Shown: positions 43,393-51,331 of the stretch, piece after piece
How positions within the stretch are numbered: position 1 is the first letter of the stretch
How the letters are laid out: each line of letters starts with the position of its first letter
NCBI RefSeq assembly: GCF_900112035.1
Contig: NZ_FOKC01000005.1
Location: forward strand, 248,001-312,000
Direction: 5' to 3'
Origin: Nocardioides alpinus
GTDB taxonomy: Bacteria > Actinomycetota > Actinomycetes > Propionibacteriales > Nocardioidaceae
DNA: 64,000 bases
The notes under the pieces: model-generated
The model's input: the letters and a program-made list of their open reading frames with translations, nothing else
What the model was told of the DNA's origin: nothing
Databases searched by the model: none
Program-made: the position numbers and the translations under genes

Positions 43393-44097
43393 TCAGCGGC
43401 CCTGGTTGTGCAGGTCGATGACCACGCGCGCGACCTTCGTGACGTGGATGCCTGCCCGTCGAGCGGCGTCGTCGAGCGCCCCGCGAGCGTCGTCCAGGCT
43501 GGTTCCGCGTCGTGCGGCGAGGATGCCGGTCGCGACCTCCACGCTCGTGTCGTTGCGCAACCGCCCGGGGGCGTCGCGTGCGTCGTCGCGCGTGGTGAAC
43601 GCGAGGTCGGCGTTGGTCACCGCACCCGGCGCCCACGCCCTCAGCACGTCGGCGAGCGCCTGGTGCTTGCCGACGAAGGTGCCTTCCGAACGACCGTAGA
43701 GGTTGACGGTGCCGCTGATCTCGCCGGCGTTGCGGATCGGGAAGGTCAGCGTGCTGGACACACCGGCGGCCGCGCCGACCACAGCGAGGGCCTGCCACCT
43801 CTCCTCGCTGAACAGGCCTCCGTCGGAGGTGGCGATGCCGTGCCCCAGGTGGATGGCGGCCTCGCACGGGCCGGTGTCCAGGTACTGGACGGCGTCGAGC
43901 GCCGCGATCTCGGCATCGGTGGCCACCAGGGTGAACGTCAGCCCGTGCACGTGGGAGGCCACGCTGATCCCGGCCAGGTCCGGGGTGATGGTCTGGGCCC
44001 GCGCCGCCAGGTGGGTGAGCTGGTCGGACAGGCTGCCGTCGTCCAGCGCGGCGTCGAGCTCGCCGATCGCCTCCAACGTCTCGGGGATGAACTCCAT
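43393..44097 (-). CDS. GAF-ANTAR regulator (third)
   Basis: A 234-residue protein. The GAF-like region (about 20-155) has YLDTGPCEAAI and STLTFPIRNAGEISGTVNLY; the ANTAR domain follows (about 165-230) with TSVEVATGILAARRGTSLDDARGAL and VTKVARVVID. It belongs to another subgroup than 30336 and 38019, and pairs with 50610-51278, sharing AGAVTNADL/PGAVTNADL ahead of the ANTAR helices. ATG 44097 is chosen; TACTGG ends 6 bases upstream, a weaker TANNNT-like element. Confidence 0.85.
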   Translation of the reverse strand: MEFIPETLEAIGELDAALDDGSLSDQLTHLAARAQTITPDLAGISVASHVHGLTFTLVATDAEIAALDAVQYLDTGPCEAAIHLGHGIATSDGGLFSEERWQALAVVGAAAGVSSTLTFPIRNAGEISGTVNLYGRSEGTFVGKHQALADVLRAWAPGAVTNADLAFTTRDDARDAPGRLRNDTSVEVATGILAARRGTSLDDARGALDDAARRAGIHVTKVARVVIDLHNQGR

Positions 44098-44161
44098 GAC
44101 CCACCAGTACCCGACAGCGGGCGGCCCATTCAAGCCACCAACGGGTGAGCCGCCACTCGGA

Positions 44162-44746
44162 TCAGGCGATCTCGATGAGTGAGGCGTCGACCTTCTCCCG
44201 CAGCAGCCTGAGCGCGTTGCGGATCCGGGTCTTGGTCGTGCCCAGGGGGGCCTGCATCAGCTGCGCGACGTCCGCGTAGGTGTGGCCACCGAAGTAGGCC
44301 AGCTCGATCGCCCGTCGCTGGGTGGGCGGCAGCTCCATCAGCGCGGCGAAGATCGATCGCGTCCGGAAGTGCGAGCTGGCCTCCTGGAAGGTGCTGTCCG
44401 TGGTGCCCGCCTCGCTGCCCTCGCCGTGCCACGAGGTGTCGCGCCTCCGGGCCGCGCTGCTCGACCGGACCCGGTCGACCGCGCGGTGGTGCGCCATCGT
44501 CGAGATCCAGGCACCCGCCGAGCCGCGGGAGGGGTCGAAGCGCGAGCAGCTGCGCCACACCTCGATCATCGTCTCCTGGGCGACCTCCTCGGCCTGGTGG
44601 TGGTCGCGGACGACGCGCAGGGTGATGCCGTACACGCGCCCGCCGACCTCGTCGTAGACCTCGGTGAAGGCGTCCGTGTCGCCCGCCGCGGCGCGCAGCA
44701 GGGACGCGGTGAGCGGGTCGGGGTCGTGGTGGCGAGGTGTCGGCAT
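44162..44746 (-). CDS. ECF RNA polymerase sigma factor, SigK-like
   Basis: A 194-residue ECF sigma factor. Region 2 runs from FTEVYDEVGGRVYGITLRVVRDHHQAEEVAQETMIEVW to RFDPSRGSAGAWISTMAHHRAVDRVR; region 4 is LPPTQRRAIELAYFGGHTYADVAQLM, then PLGTTKTRIRNALRLLRE. These match the SigK/SigL-type group. Such genes usually precede an anti-sigma gene (RskA type), but the next gene here is a GAF-ANTAR on the same strand, so no partner is visible. ATG 44746 has GGAGAG. It is divergent from the OhrR-type gene with tandem palindromes between them. Confidence 0.92.
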   Translation of the reverse strand: MPTPRHHDPDPLTASLLRAAAGDTDAFTEVYDEVGGRVYGITLRVVRDHHQAEEVAQETMIEVWRSCSRFDPSRGSAGAWISTMAHHRAVDRVRSSSAARRRDTSWHGEGSEAGTTDSTFQEASSHFRTRSIFAALMELPPTQRRAIELAYFGGHTYADVAQLMQAPLGTTKTRIRNALRLLREKVDASLIEIA

Positions 44747-44780
44747 CGTGGCTCTCCAGGAATGAGTCGTCCGAAGACGC

Positions 44781-44807
44781 CTTGTGCGCAAGTAACTTGG
44801 GAACAAG
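44781..44807. promoter_or_regulatory. Tandem CTTG-N4-CAAG palindromes between the ECF sigma and OhrR genes
   Basis: CTTGTGCGCAAG (44781-44792) and CTTGGGAACAAG (44796-44807) are two perfect 4-4-4 palindromes, 15 bases centre to centre. The divergent position suits binding by OhrR, which could regulate itself and the sigma factor gene. They differ from the AT-rich Bacillus OhrR box. Confidence 0.55.
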
Positions 44808-44836
44808 ATAGCGGTGTTTCGTGAGAGAATGCACGA

Positions 44837-45268
44837 ATGGCCGAGAACGAGGCACCTCCTCTGGTGGACCAGCTGTGCTTCGACCTCTACGCCGCCTCGC
44901 GCGCCGTCACCGCTGCCTACCGACCGGTCCTGGCCGAGCTCGGGCTCACCTACCCGCAGTACCTCGTCCTGATCGTGCTCTGGGAGCGGGAGAGCTGCAC
45001 CGTGCGCGACATCGCCGACACCCTGCGCCTCGACCACGGCACCCTCACACCGCTGCTGCGTCGGATGGAGGGCGCCGGGCTGGTCGCGCGGCACCGCGAC
45101 CACAACGACGAGCGCTTCGTGGTCATCTCGCTGGCGGAGAAGGGCAGCGCCCTGCGCGCGCACGCCAACCGCATCCACTGCGACATGAAGGACGCACTCG
45201 CGCTCAACGAGCAGGAGTTCAGCGACCTGCAGCTCACCCTGCGCACGCTGACGACGCGCGTCAGCTGA
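44837..45268 (+). CDS. OhrR-type MarR-family redox regulator
   Basis: A 143-residue winged-helix protein. DQLCFDLYAASR places Cys14 at the position of the peroxide-sensing cysteine of OhrR, and LTYPQYLVLIVLWE is the conserved helix of the family. The winged helix is at about 55-100 (TVRDIADTLRLDHGTLTPLLRRMEGAGLV, then the wing RHRDHNDER). OhrR repressors lose DNA affinity when an organic hydroperoxide oxidises the cysteine. No ohr gene is adjacent; the OsmC gene at 16823 and the divergent ECF sigma gene are candidate targets. Confidence 0.9.
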   Translation: MAENEAPPLVDQLCFDLYAASRAVTAAYRPVLAELGLTYPQYLVLIVLWERESCTVRDIADTLRLDHGTLTPLLRRMEGAGLVARHRDHNDERFVVISLAEKGSALRAHANRIHCDMKDALALNEQEFSDLQLTLRTLTTRVS

Positions 45269-45292
45269 CCGGCGGGTGCCCGGAAGTGCCGA

Positions 45293-45323
45293 GCCCGGTC
45301 GTCCTGTTGCACGACGACCGGGC
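45293..45323 (+). terminator. Terminator after the OhrR gene
   Basis: GCCCGGTCGTC (45293-45303) and GACGACCGGGC (45313-45323) form a perfect 11-bp stem with a 9-base loop, 25 bases after the stop. Confidence 0.65.
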
Positions 45324-45459
45324 CCGACACCGGCCGATCCGGCCGACTGTTTGACCGGACGGCCTCGACCTCGCGACTTGCGATCGGGAGGCCGTGCTCC
45401 CTCTGTACCCCGGGTATGCACTTTCAACGCTCGCGCGCGCCTTTGCCTCGTTTGCGACC

Positions 45460-46059
45460 ATGGGAGGCATGCAGACCACCACCCGCGAGCCGGCCTGGCA
45501 GCAGGCGGCCGTGCTGACCGGCGCGTTCGTCGCGGTGCTGTGGGTGCTGGAGATCTTCGACGCGGCGACCGGCCACCCCCTCGATGCCTACGGCGTCCAG
45601 CCGCGCACCGAGGACGGCCTCGTCGGCATCGCCACCGCGCCGATGCTGCACTTCGGGTTCGACCACCTCATCAGCAACACGGTGCCGGTCCTGGTCCTCG
45701 GCTTCCTGGCCCTCGCGACCGGGATCGGACGCGGCCTGCTCGCGACCGCGATCATCTGGGTGGTGGGCGGCCTCGGCGTCTGGCTCTTCGCCCAGCCCGG
45801 GAGCAACCACGCGGGCGCCTCGATCCTGATCTTCGGGTGGATCGTCTTCCTCATCGTGCGCGGGTTCCTCAACCGGCGCTCGACCGAGATCCTCATCGGC
45901 GTCGCGGTCTTCCTGCTCTACAGCGGCGCGCTGCTCGGGGTCCTGCCCGGCCAGCCCGGTGTCTCGTGGCAGGGCCACCTCTTCGGTGCGATCGGCGGTT
46001 TCCTCGCCGCCCGTCTCCTGACGACCCGCGCCCGCGATGAGGCACGCGTCACGTACTGA
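45460..46059 (+). CDS. Rhomboid-family intramembrane serine protease
   Basis: A 199-residue six-helix membrane protein. LHFGFDHLISNTVPVLVLG is the helix-2 His/Asn region, the catalytic Ser121 is in NHAGASILIFGW and the catalytic His173 in WQGHLFGAIGG, giving the Ser-His dyad. The usual GASG motif reads GASI, a minor variant. Rhomboids cut substrates inside the membrane. An ATG at 45469 is an alternative start, but it has its GGGAGG too close; 45460 is used here. A stem of GGCCTC/GAGGCC lies upstream at about 45362-45393. Confidence 0.85.
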   Translation: MGGMQTTTREPAWQQAAVLTGAFVAVLWVLEIFDAATGHPLDAYGVQPRTEDGLVGIATAPMLHFGFDHLISNTVPVLVLGFLALATGIGRGLLATAIIWVVGGLGVWLFAQPGSNHAGASILIFGWIVFLIVRGFLNRRSTEILIGVAVFLLYSGALLGVLPGQPGVSWQGHLFGAIGGFLAARLLTTRARDEARVTY

Positions 46060-46097
46060 GCAGTAACAAAACCCGGACGCGGCCTGATCGAGGCTCC

Positions 46098-46103
46098 TAG
46101 CCT
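46098..46103 (+). promoter_or_regulatory. -10 element TAGCCT of the leaderless PALL-repeat lipoprotein gene
   Basis: TAGCCT ends 7 bases before ATG 46111 with no ribosome-binding site between; identical to the element at 42903. Confidence 0.45.
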
Positions 46104-46110
46104 GCTCCTC

Positions 46111-46614
46111 ATGCGCGCCTCCTCCCGTCTCCCGGCCCTGCTCCCGGCCCTGCTCCCGGCCCTGCTCCCGGCCCTGCTCCCGGCCCTCCTCGTGGTCCTG
46201 CTCGGCCCCGCCCTCGCGGCCTGCGCCGGCGACACGGAGTCCGCGCCCGTCGAGGCGCAGTCGGTCGCGCAGCAGGAGGACGCGGCACTCGCGCAGTGGC
46301 GCGCGGAGGTCGAGGACGAGCTCGGCACGGACACGTTCGACCTCGCCACGCTGCAGCAGGACGCTGTCGTCGACTGCGGACGCACCGATGCGTCGTCGTG
46401 GACGGTCGCGCTGGCACTCAGCGGCGACGTGGCGACGTCGGCCCTGACTCGGATCGGGCTCGAGCACACCTGCCCCGACGTCGTACCCGTCTTCGACGAG
46501 GCGGTCGCCACCGTCGAGACCGCGGCCGACCCGCTGGACCTGGTCTGCGGCCCCGGCGTGGAGCTGAGCTCGGTGGACGCGATGACCGCCGACCTGGCCT
46601 GCGCCCACCGCTGA
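46111..46614 (+). CDS. Lipoprotein with a five-fold PALL repeat in its signal peptide
   Basis: A 167-residue protein. The hydrophobic core of the signal peptide is five tandem PALL units (residues 8-27) coded by five copies of a 12-bp repeat, then LVVLLGPALAAC with lipobox Cys38. The mature part (about 39-167) is acidic with conserved-looking cysteines (VVDCGRTD, HTCPD, VCGPG, DLACAHR), likely two disulfides. No domain recognised. A signal core of this kind is unusually long and repetitive. The gene appears monocistronic and leaderless. Confidence 0.78.
   Translation: MRASSRLPALLPALLPALLPALLPALLVVLLGPALAACAGDTESAPVEAQSVAQQEDAALAQWRAEVEDELGTDTFDLATLQQDAVVDCGRTDASSWTVALALSGDVATSALTRIGLEHTCPDVVPVFDEAVATVETAADPLDLVCGPGVELSSVDAMTADLACAHR
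46132..46191 (+). repeat. Five tandem copies of the 12-bp unit CCGGCCCTGCTC
   Basis: Four exact copies and one with a single change (CCGGCCCTCCTC) lie within the signal-peptide coding part. Gain or loss of a unit would add or remove PALL without frameshift. Confidence 0.95.
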
Positions 46615-46684
46615 TCCGTGCGTGCGTCCCGCCGCTGTTCGGTGTGACGCCGGGTGAAGACGGCGTCGGTGGGTACGGGGACGC

Positions 46685-47785
46685 ATGGCACGCACCTCAG
46701 TCCCGACCCCGTCCCGCACCGACCCGGACCAGTCGGGCAAGCCCGACTCGCCGCGCGACCTCACCAAGCCCTCCTGGGGCTACGTGGCGCGCAAGACCTG
46801 GCGTGAGTTCTCCGACGACCAGTGCACAGATCTCGCTGCGGCCCTGACCTACTACGCCGTCCTGGCCCTCTTCCCGGCAGCGCTGGCGATGCTGTCGCTG
46901 GTGGGCCTCGTCGGGCAGGGGCCCGACACGGTCGATGCCCTCCTCCAGGTGCTGCGCAGCGTCGGGGCCGGTGGAGCGGCCGACACCCTCGAGCCCACTC
47001 TCGTCGAGCTCAGCAGGTCCTCGAGCGCGGGGTGGGGGCTCGTGCTCGGCCTGGCGGCGGCGCTCTGGTCGGCGTCCGGCTACGTCGGGGCGTTCGGTCG
47101 CGGGATGAACCGGGTGTACGAGGTGGAGGAAGGTCGACCGATCTGGAAGCTGCGGCCGATGATGCTCCTGGTCACGCTCGTGACAGTCGTGCTCACCGCG
47201 CTGGTCGCGCTCAGCCTCGTGCTCACCGGACCGGCCGCACAGGCGGTGGGTGACGTCGTCGGGCTCGGCTCGACCGCCGTCCTGGTGTGGAACATCGCCA
47301 AGTGGCCGGTGATGCTGCTGGTCGTCGTGCTGATCGTCGGTCTGCTCTACTACGCCACCCCCAACGTCAAGCAGCCGAAGTTCCGCTGGATCAGCGTCGG
47401 CGCGGCGCTGGCGATCCTGGTGTGGCTCGTGGCCTCGGCCGGCTTCGGCTTCTACGTCGCGAACATCAGCAGCTACGACAAGACCTACGGGTCGCTGGCG
47501 GGGGTCATCGTCTTCCTGCTCTGGCTCTGGATCACCAACCTCGCGCTGCTCTTCGGCGCCGAGCTGGATGCCGAGCTCGAGCGGGCGCGGGAGCTGCAGG
47601 CAGGGATGCCGGCCGAGCGGGAGATCCAGCTCCCCCCGCGCGACACCCGCAAGATCGACAAGGCGGCCGCGAAGCAGGAGGCGGACGAGCTCCGCGGGCG
47701 CCGGATCCGGGAGACGCACGGACGCGACGCCGACCCCGACGACGCCGGCAGCCGCCCCCGTGAGACCGACAGCTCCACCCGATGA
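46685..47785 (+). CDS. YihY/BrkB-family membrane protein
   Basis: A 366-residue protein with six membrane helices (about 60-82, 117-142, 158-182, 203-225, 240-262, 275-298). DLAAALTYYAVLALFPAAL, ALWSASGYVGAFGRGMNRVYEVEEGRP and YKTYGSLAGVIVFLLWLW-type segments are signatures of the YihY/BrkB family, inner-membrane proteins of unsettled function. A ~70-residue charged cytoplasmic tail follows. The stop overlaps the following SDR gene as ATGA. Confidence 0.93.
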   Translation: MARTSVPTPSRTDPDQSGKPDSPRDLTKPSWGYVARKTWREFSDDQCTDLAAALTYYAVLALFPAALAMLSLVGLVGQGPDTVDALLQVLRSVGAGGAADTLEPTLVELSRSSSAGWGLVLGLAAALWSASGYVGAFGRGMNRVYEVEEGRPIWKLRPMMLLVTLVTVVLTALVALSLVLTGPAAQAVGDVVGLGSTAVLVWNIAKWPVMLLVVVLIVGLLYYATPNVKQPKFRWISVGAALAILVWLVASAGFGFYVANISSYDKTYGSLAGVIVFLLWLWITNLALLFGAELDAELERARELQAGMPAEREIQLPPRDTRKIDKAAAKQEADELRGRRIRETHGRDADPDDAGSRPRETDSSTR

Positions 47786-48729
47786 GCCCCTCCTCCCGCG
47801 TCGTCCTGGTGACCGGTGCGTCGAGCGGCATCGGGGAAGCCGTCGCGCGACAGGCCGCGGCCCGCGGCGACCACGTCGTGCTGCTCGCCCGTGGGCGTGG
47901 CGCGCTGGAACGGGTGGCCGCGGACTGTGAGCGTCTCGGCGCTGCCACCACCCTCGTCACGGCCGCCGACGTCGGCGACGACCGGCAGGTGTCCGCCGCT
48001 GTCGCTGCCGCCGTCGCGGCCCACGGACGCCTGGACGTGGTGGTCAGCTGCGCCGGTGTCGTGGCCTACGGCCGCATCACCGACGTGCCGGTGGAGGTGT
48101 TCGACGGCGTCATCACGACCAACCTCCTCGGCCCGCTCAACCTGGCTCGGCACGTGCTCCCCGTGCTCCGCGACCAGGACTCCGGGAGCGTGGTGCTGGT
48201 CGGCTCCCTCATCGGCCACATCGGCGTGCCGGACATGGCGGCGTACGTCGTGAGCAAGTGGGGCCTGCGCGGCCTCGTCCGCCAGCTGCGGGTCGACAAC
48301 CGCGACCGCCCGGGCGTGGGCTTCGGCTACGTGGCCCCCGGGGGAGTGGACACGCCCATCTACCGGCAGGCGGCGACGTACGGCGACGCGGTGGGCCGCC
48401 CGCCCTTCCCGGTGGCCTCGCCGGAGAAGGTCGCTGGACGCGTGCTCGCCGCGGCAGACCGTTCGTGGCGCGGCGGCCAGGTCGGCGTCGCCAACCAGCT
48501 CATCCGCTTCGGGTTCAGGACGCTCCCGTGGGCCTACGACCGGCTCGTCGGACCGCTCTTCGCGGTCGCGGCGCAGGACCAGGTCGCACCGGTGGTGCGG
48601 GGACCCGGCAACGTGCTGGAGTCCCGGCAGGAGGGCAACCGCCTGCGGGGCGACCAGGGCAATGCCCTGCTCGGGACGATCCTCAACGTCGTCGAGCTCG
48701 GTCGCCGTCGCCTGCGCCGCGGCCACTGA
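47782..48729 (+). CDS. Short-chain dehydrogenase/reductase
   Basis: A 315-residue SDR. Cofactor motif TGASSGIG (11-18), NNAG-equivalent SCAGVVAYG, and catalytic Tyr155 and Lys159 (YVVSK) with the preceding Ser in VGSLIGHIG. The C-terminal ~85 residues extend past the ~230-residue core and contain a hydrophobic/amphipathic stretch, which may associate with membrane. Coupled to the BrkB gene by a 4-base overlap. Substrate unknown. Confidence 0.93.
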   Translation: MSPSSRVVLVTGASSGIGEAVARQAAARGDHVVLLARGRGALERVAADCERLGAATTLVTAADVGDDRQVSAAVAAAVAAHGRLDVVVSCAGVVAYGRITDVPVEVFDGVITTNLLGPLNLARHVLPVLRDQDSGSVVLVGSLIGHIGVPDMAAYVVSKWGLRGLVRQLRVDNRDRPGVGFGYVAPGGVDTPIYRQAATYGDAVGRPPFPVASPEKVAGRVLAAADRSWRGGQVGVANQLIRFGFRTLPWAYDRLVGPLFAVAAQDQVAPVVRGPGNVLESRQEGNRLRGDQGNALLGTILNVVELGRRRLRRGH

Positions 48730-48754
48730 CCGCGGCCGCGGCGCCGGGAGCGAC

Positions 48755-48931
48755 TCACGTGTCGGTGGCCGGTCCAGACTCGGTCGCACCGCCCTCGGAG
48801 GTCCACCCCTCGTCCTCGCCCGTGTCGTGGGCGGGATCGTCCTCGGTCCCCGGGCTGTTGCTCGGGTCCGTGTCGAGGTGGGTCTGGGGGTCGTCCTGCG
48901 TCTCGGGAGCCGTGTCGTCAGGGGTGGTCAT
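48755..48931 (-). CDS. Small acidic disordered protein
   Basis: A 58-residue protein with many Asp, Glu, Thr, Ser, Gly and Pro residues and no hydrophobic core (starts MTTPDDTAPETQDD). ATG 48931 has an AAGGAG site six bases upstream, which supports a genuine gene. Upstream on the same strand GGGTAC resembles a SigB-type -10. Function unknown; such proteins are often stress-related, which is inference. Confidence 0.55.
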   Translation of the reverse strand: MTTPDDTAPETQDDPQTHLDTDPSNSPGTEDDPAHDTGEDEGWTSEGGATESGPATDT

Positions 48932-49080
48932 GGCGTCTCCTTCGTGGGGGGTGTGTGCGGTCAACCATCCTGTACCCCGAAGCCGTCGAAAAAAGTCCGG
49001 GCCGGTGCATGCGGCGCCGGTCGGTGGGTACCTCGGAGCACGTCGAGGTCGCCTCGCCGCGACCTCGACGGCCAGCAGCG

Positions 49081-49133
49081 AGACCCGTCGGGGACCTGAC
49101 GCCGTACGCCGTGCGAGGGGAGCCGACGGGTCT
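49081..49133 (+). other. Potential structured leader upstream of the FMN reductase-like gene
   Basis: AGACCCGTCGG (49081-49091) and CCGACGGGTCT (49123-49133) are perfect 11-bp complements around a 31-base loop, ending 38 bases before ATG 49172. It could be a terminator for upstream transcription or a regulatory hairpin. The remaining gap from 48932 shows only an AAAAAA run and no gene. Confidence 0.4.
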
Positions 49134-49171
49134 CGCACATGCTCGGCCCCGCCCTCGGGTACGGGTGCGCC

Positions 49172-49783
49172 ATGACCGACCTGACCCTCCTCGTCCTCAA
49201 CTGCACCCTCAAGTCCTCGCCCGCCGAGTCGAGCTCCGAGCTCCTCGGGTCGCAGGTGCTGGCCGCCTTCGCCGAGCTCGGCGTCACCGGCGCGGTGGAG
49301 CGCGTCGTCGACCACGACGTGCGCTTCGGGGTCAGCACCGACGAGGGCGACGGAGACGGGTGGCCGGCGCTGCGTCAGCAGATGCTCGCCGCCGACATCC
49401 TCGTGATGGTCACCCCGATCTGGATGGGCCAGCCCGGATCCGTCTCGAAGATGGTGCTCGAGCGGCTGGACGCGGAGCTGTCGGAGACCGACGACGAGGG
49501 TCGCCCCCTGACCTTCGGCAAGGTGGCCGGGATCGGCGTCGTCGGCAACGAGGACGGCGCGCACCACGTGACCGCGGAGCTGGCCCAGGCACTCAACGAC
49601 GTCGGCTTCACCCTTCCGGCGCAGGCGGCGACCTACTGGGTGGGCGAGGCGATGCAGTCGGTCGACTACAAGGACGTGACCCCGACGCCGGAGAAGACCG
49701 ACGGGACCACCCACGTGCTGGCGCGCAACGCGACCCACCTGGCGACCCTGCTCGCCCGGTCGGGCTACCCCGCGGGCGGCTGA
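49172..49783 (+). CDS. Flavodoxin-like NAD(P)H-dependent FMN reductase family protein
   Basis: A 203-residue flavodoxin-fold protein. LLVLNCTLKSSPAESSSE is the phosphate-binding first loop, MLAADILVMVTPIWMGQPGSVSKMVLERLD the second flavin loop, and VGNEDGAHHVTAELAQAL the third, all in family order. Members reduce FMN, quinones or nitro compounds. ATG 49172 is preceded by TACGGG six bases away, an imperfect leaderless element. Physiological role unknown. Confidence 0.88.
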   Translation: MTDLTLLVLNCTLKSSPAESSSELLGSQVLAAFAELGVTGAVERVVDHDVRFGVSTDEGDGDGWPALRQQMLAADILVMVTPIWMGQPGSVSKMVLERLDAELSETDDEGRPLTFGKVAGIGVVGNEDGAHHVTAELAQALNDVGFTLPAQAATYWVGEAMQSVDYKDVTPTPEKTDGTTHVLARNATHLATLLARSGYPAGG

Positions 49784-49805
49784 GCCGGCGCAGCCACGAG
49801 GGCGC

Positions 49806-50471
49806 TCAGCGGGTTCGGAGAGGGCTGTGCGCCAGCTGCGCCAGCAGGTCGTCCGGTCCGTCGTACACCCACGAGGCCCCGGCCGACACGAGGCGTTCGG
49901 CCGCGATGCCGCCGCTGCGCACGCCGATGCACGGGATGCCCGCCGCCTCGGCCGCGAGTGCGTCCCACGTCGCGTCGCCGACGGCCACCGCGCTGCTGCC
50001 ACCGGCGCGAGCAGCGGCGGCCAGGACCAGGTCCGGCGCCGGCTTGCTCGCCAGGTCGTCGGACGCGGTGACGACGGCGGCGAGGTGACGTCGTACGTCG
50101 ACGAGGTCGAGGAGCTCGTCGACGAGGTCCTTCTCGGACGAGCTGGCCAGTGCCAGCCGGTGCCCGCGCGACGCCAGGGCCTCGACGACCTCGGAGGCCC
50201 CGTCGAGCGGTGAGATCGTGCGGAGCGAGGCGCGGAAGTAGTGGTCGTGCAGCGCCCGGACGTCGTCGCCGACGGCTGCCTCCGCCGCGTCGCCGGCGAC
50301 GTGTGCGACCAGGCGGTCCCCACCCATGCCGATGGCCTCGTGGATCCGCACGGCGCTGACGAACCGGCCGACGTCGTGGAAGGCCGCGTGCCACGCGGTC
50401 ACGTGCTCGTAGACGGAGTCGACGAGCGTGCCGTCGAGGTCGAGGACGACTGTCTGCGGTTCGTGGGCCAC
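49806..50471 (-). CDS. HAD-family hydrolase (phosphoglycolate phosphatase-like)
   Basis: A 221-residue HAD phosphatase. Motif I VVLDLDGTLVDS (Asp12, Asp14 region), motif II LASSSEKD, the Lys of motif III in SKPAPDLVL, and motif IV VGDATWDA are all present, with a small helical cap (about 20-80) as in Gph or beta-phosphoglucomutase relatives. The GTG at 50471 precedes motif I directly; a longer in-frame reading is rejected. Substrate unknown. Confidence 0.9.
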   Translation of the reverse strand: MAHEPQTVVLDLDGTLVDSVYEHVTAWHAAFHDVGRFVSAVRIHEAIGMGGDRLVAHVAGDAAEAAVGDDVRALHDHYFRASLRTISPLDGASEVVEALASRGHRLALASSSEKDLVDELLDLVDVRRHLAAVVTASDDLASKPAPDLVLAAAARAGGSSAVAVGDATWDALAAEAAGIPCIGVRSGGIAAERLVSAGASWVYDGPDDLLAQLAHSPLRTR

Positions 50472-50609
50472 GGGGTGGACGTACCCCCACGCGCGAGCTC
50501 GTATGCATCCCTCCGGTCGCACGCCCGGTCGGGTGTGGTGGTGCGGCACCGAGTGAAGGAGCATGGAAGACGTCCGGGGGGATCCCACCGCTTGTCGAGG
50601 GGGCACGTC

Positions 50610-51278
50610 ATGGAACTACTGCCCCAGAGCAGAGAAGCGCTGGATGAGTACGTCGCGCTGTCGGTCGACGACGTCGAGGGCCTGCTGAGGGTCATCGAGG
50701 GCTGGGCGGTGAAGGCCGTCCCGGAGTGCGTCGCACTGAGCGTCACGCTGCTCGACGAGGACCTCACCTTCACCCTGGTCGATGCCGACAGCACTGCCGA
50801 GCGGTCCACGCCCTACCCGTCTGGCGCGTCCGAGCCGGTGTACGGCGAGTCCGGAGCGGCCTACGCCCTCGACGAGAGCGGGTGGGCCGACATGGCACGC
50901 GAGCGGGCCTTCGCCGGGATCGCCAGCACCGTCTGCCTGCCCGTGGTCGAGCAGGGTCGCGCCGTGCTCAACATCGACCTCTACGCGTCCACCGCTCACG
51001 CCTTCCGTGACCGGGTGGACGGGCTGGTGGCAGCTCTCGGCGCCTGGCAGGCGGGAGCAGTGACGAACGCGGACCTCGGCTTCGACACCCTGCGCCGCGC
51101 CGAGGCGGCCCCCGAGCGCCTGCGCGAGCAACGCCTCTTCGACGTCGCGGTGGGGCTGGTCGCGGCCCGGGTCGGCGTGACCACGGAGGACGCGCTCGAC
51201 CTGCTGGCAGCGGCCTCCGAGATCGCCGGCCTGCCGCAGGCGCAGGTGGCCCTCGTGGCCCGCACCCTTCTGGGCTAG
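50610..51278 (+). CDS. GAF-ANTAR regulator (fourth)
   Basis: A 222-residue protein similar to 43393-44097. The N-terminal GAF-like domain (about 15-150) has VALSVTLLDEDLTFTLVDAD and TVCLPVVEQGRAVLNIDLY; the ANTAR part (about 160-220) is LFDVAVGLVAARVGVTTEDALDLL then LPQAQVALVARTLL. ATG 50610 has a GAGGGGG site; longer upstream readings antisense to the HAD gene are rejected. Lies just before a LuxR-type regulator in the same direction. Confidence 0.85.
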   Translation: MELLPQSREALDEYVALSVDDVEGLLRVIEGWAVKAVPECVALSVTLLDEDLTFTLVDADSTAERSTPYPSGASEPVYGESGAAYALDESGWADMARERAFAGIASTVCLPVVEQGRAVLNIDLYASTAHAFRDRVDGLVAALGAWQAGAVTNADLGFDTLRRAEAAPERLREQRLFDVAVGLVAARVGVTTEDALDLLAAASEIAGLPQAQVALVARTLLG

Positions 51279-51331
51279 AAGCCGATTGCGGCTCGCGCGC
51301 ATGTTCCCCCCCACCGGGGGTACCGGAGGCC

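Noticed and set aside
50560..50609. ATG at about 50562 with an AAGGAG upstream, considered as a leader peptide
   Set aside because: The frame runs out of phase into the GAF-ANTAR gene with Arg-rich shadow composition and the site is too close to the ATG.
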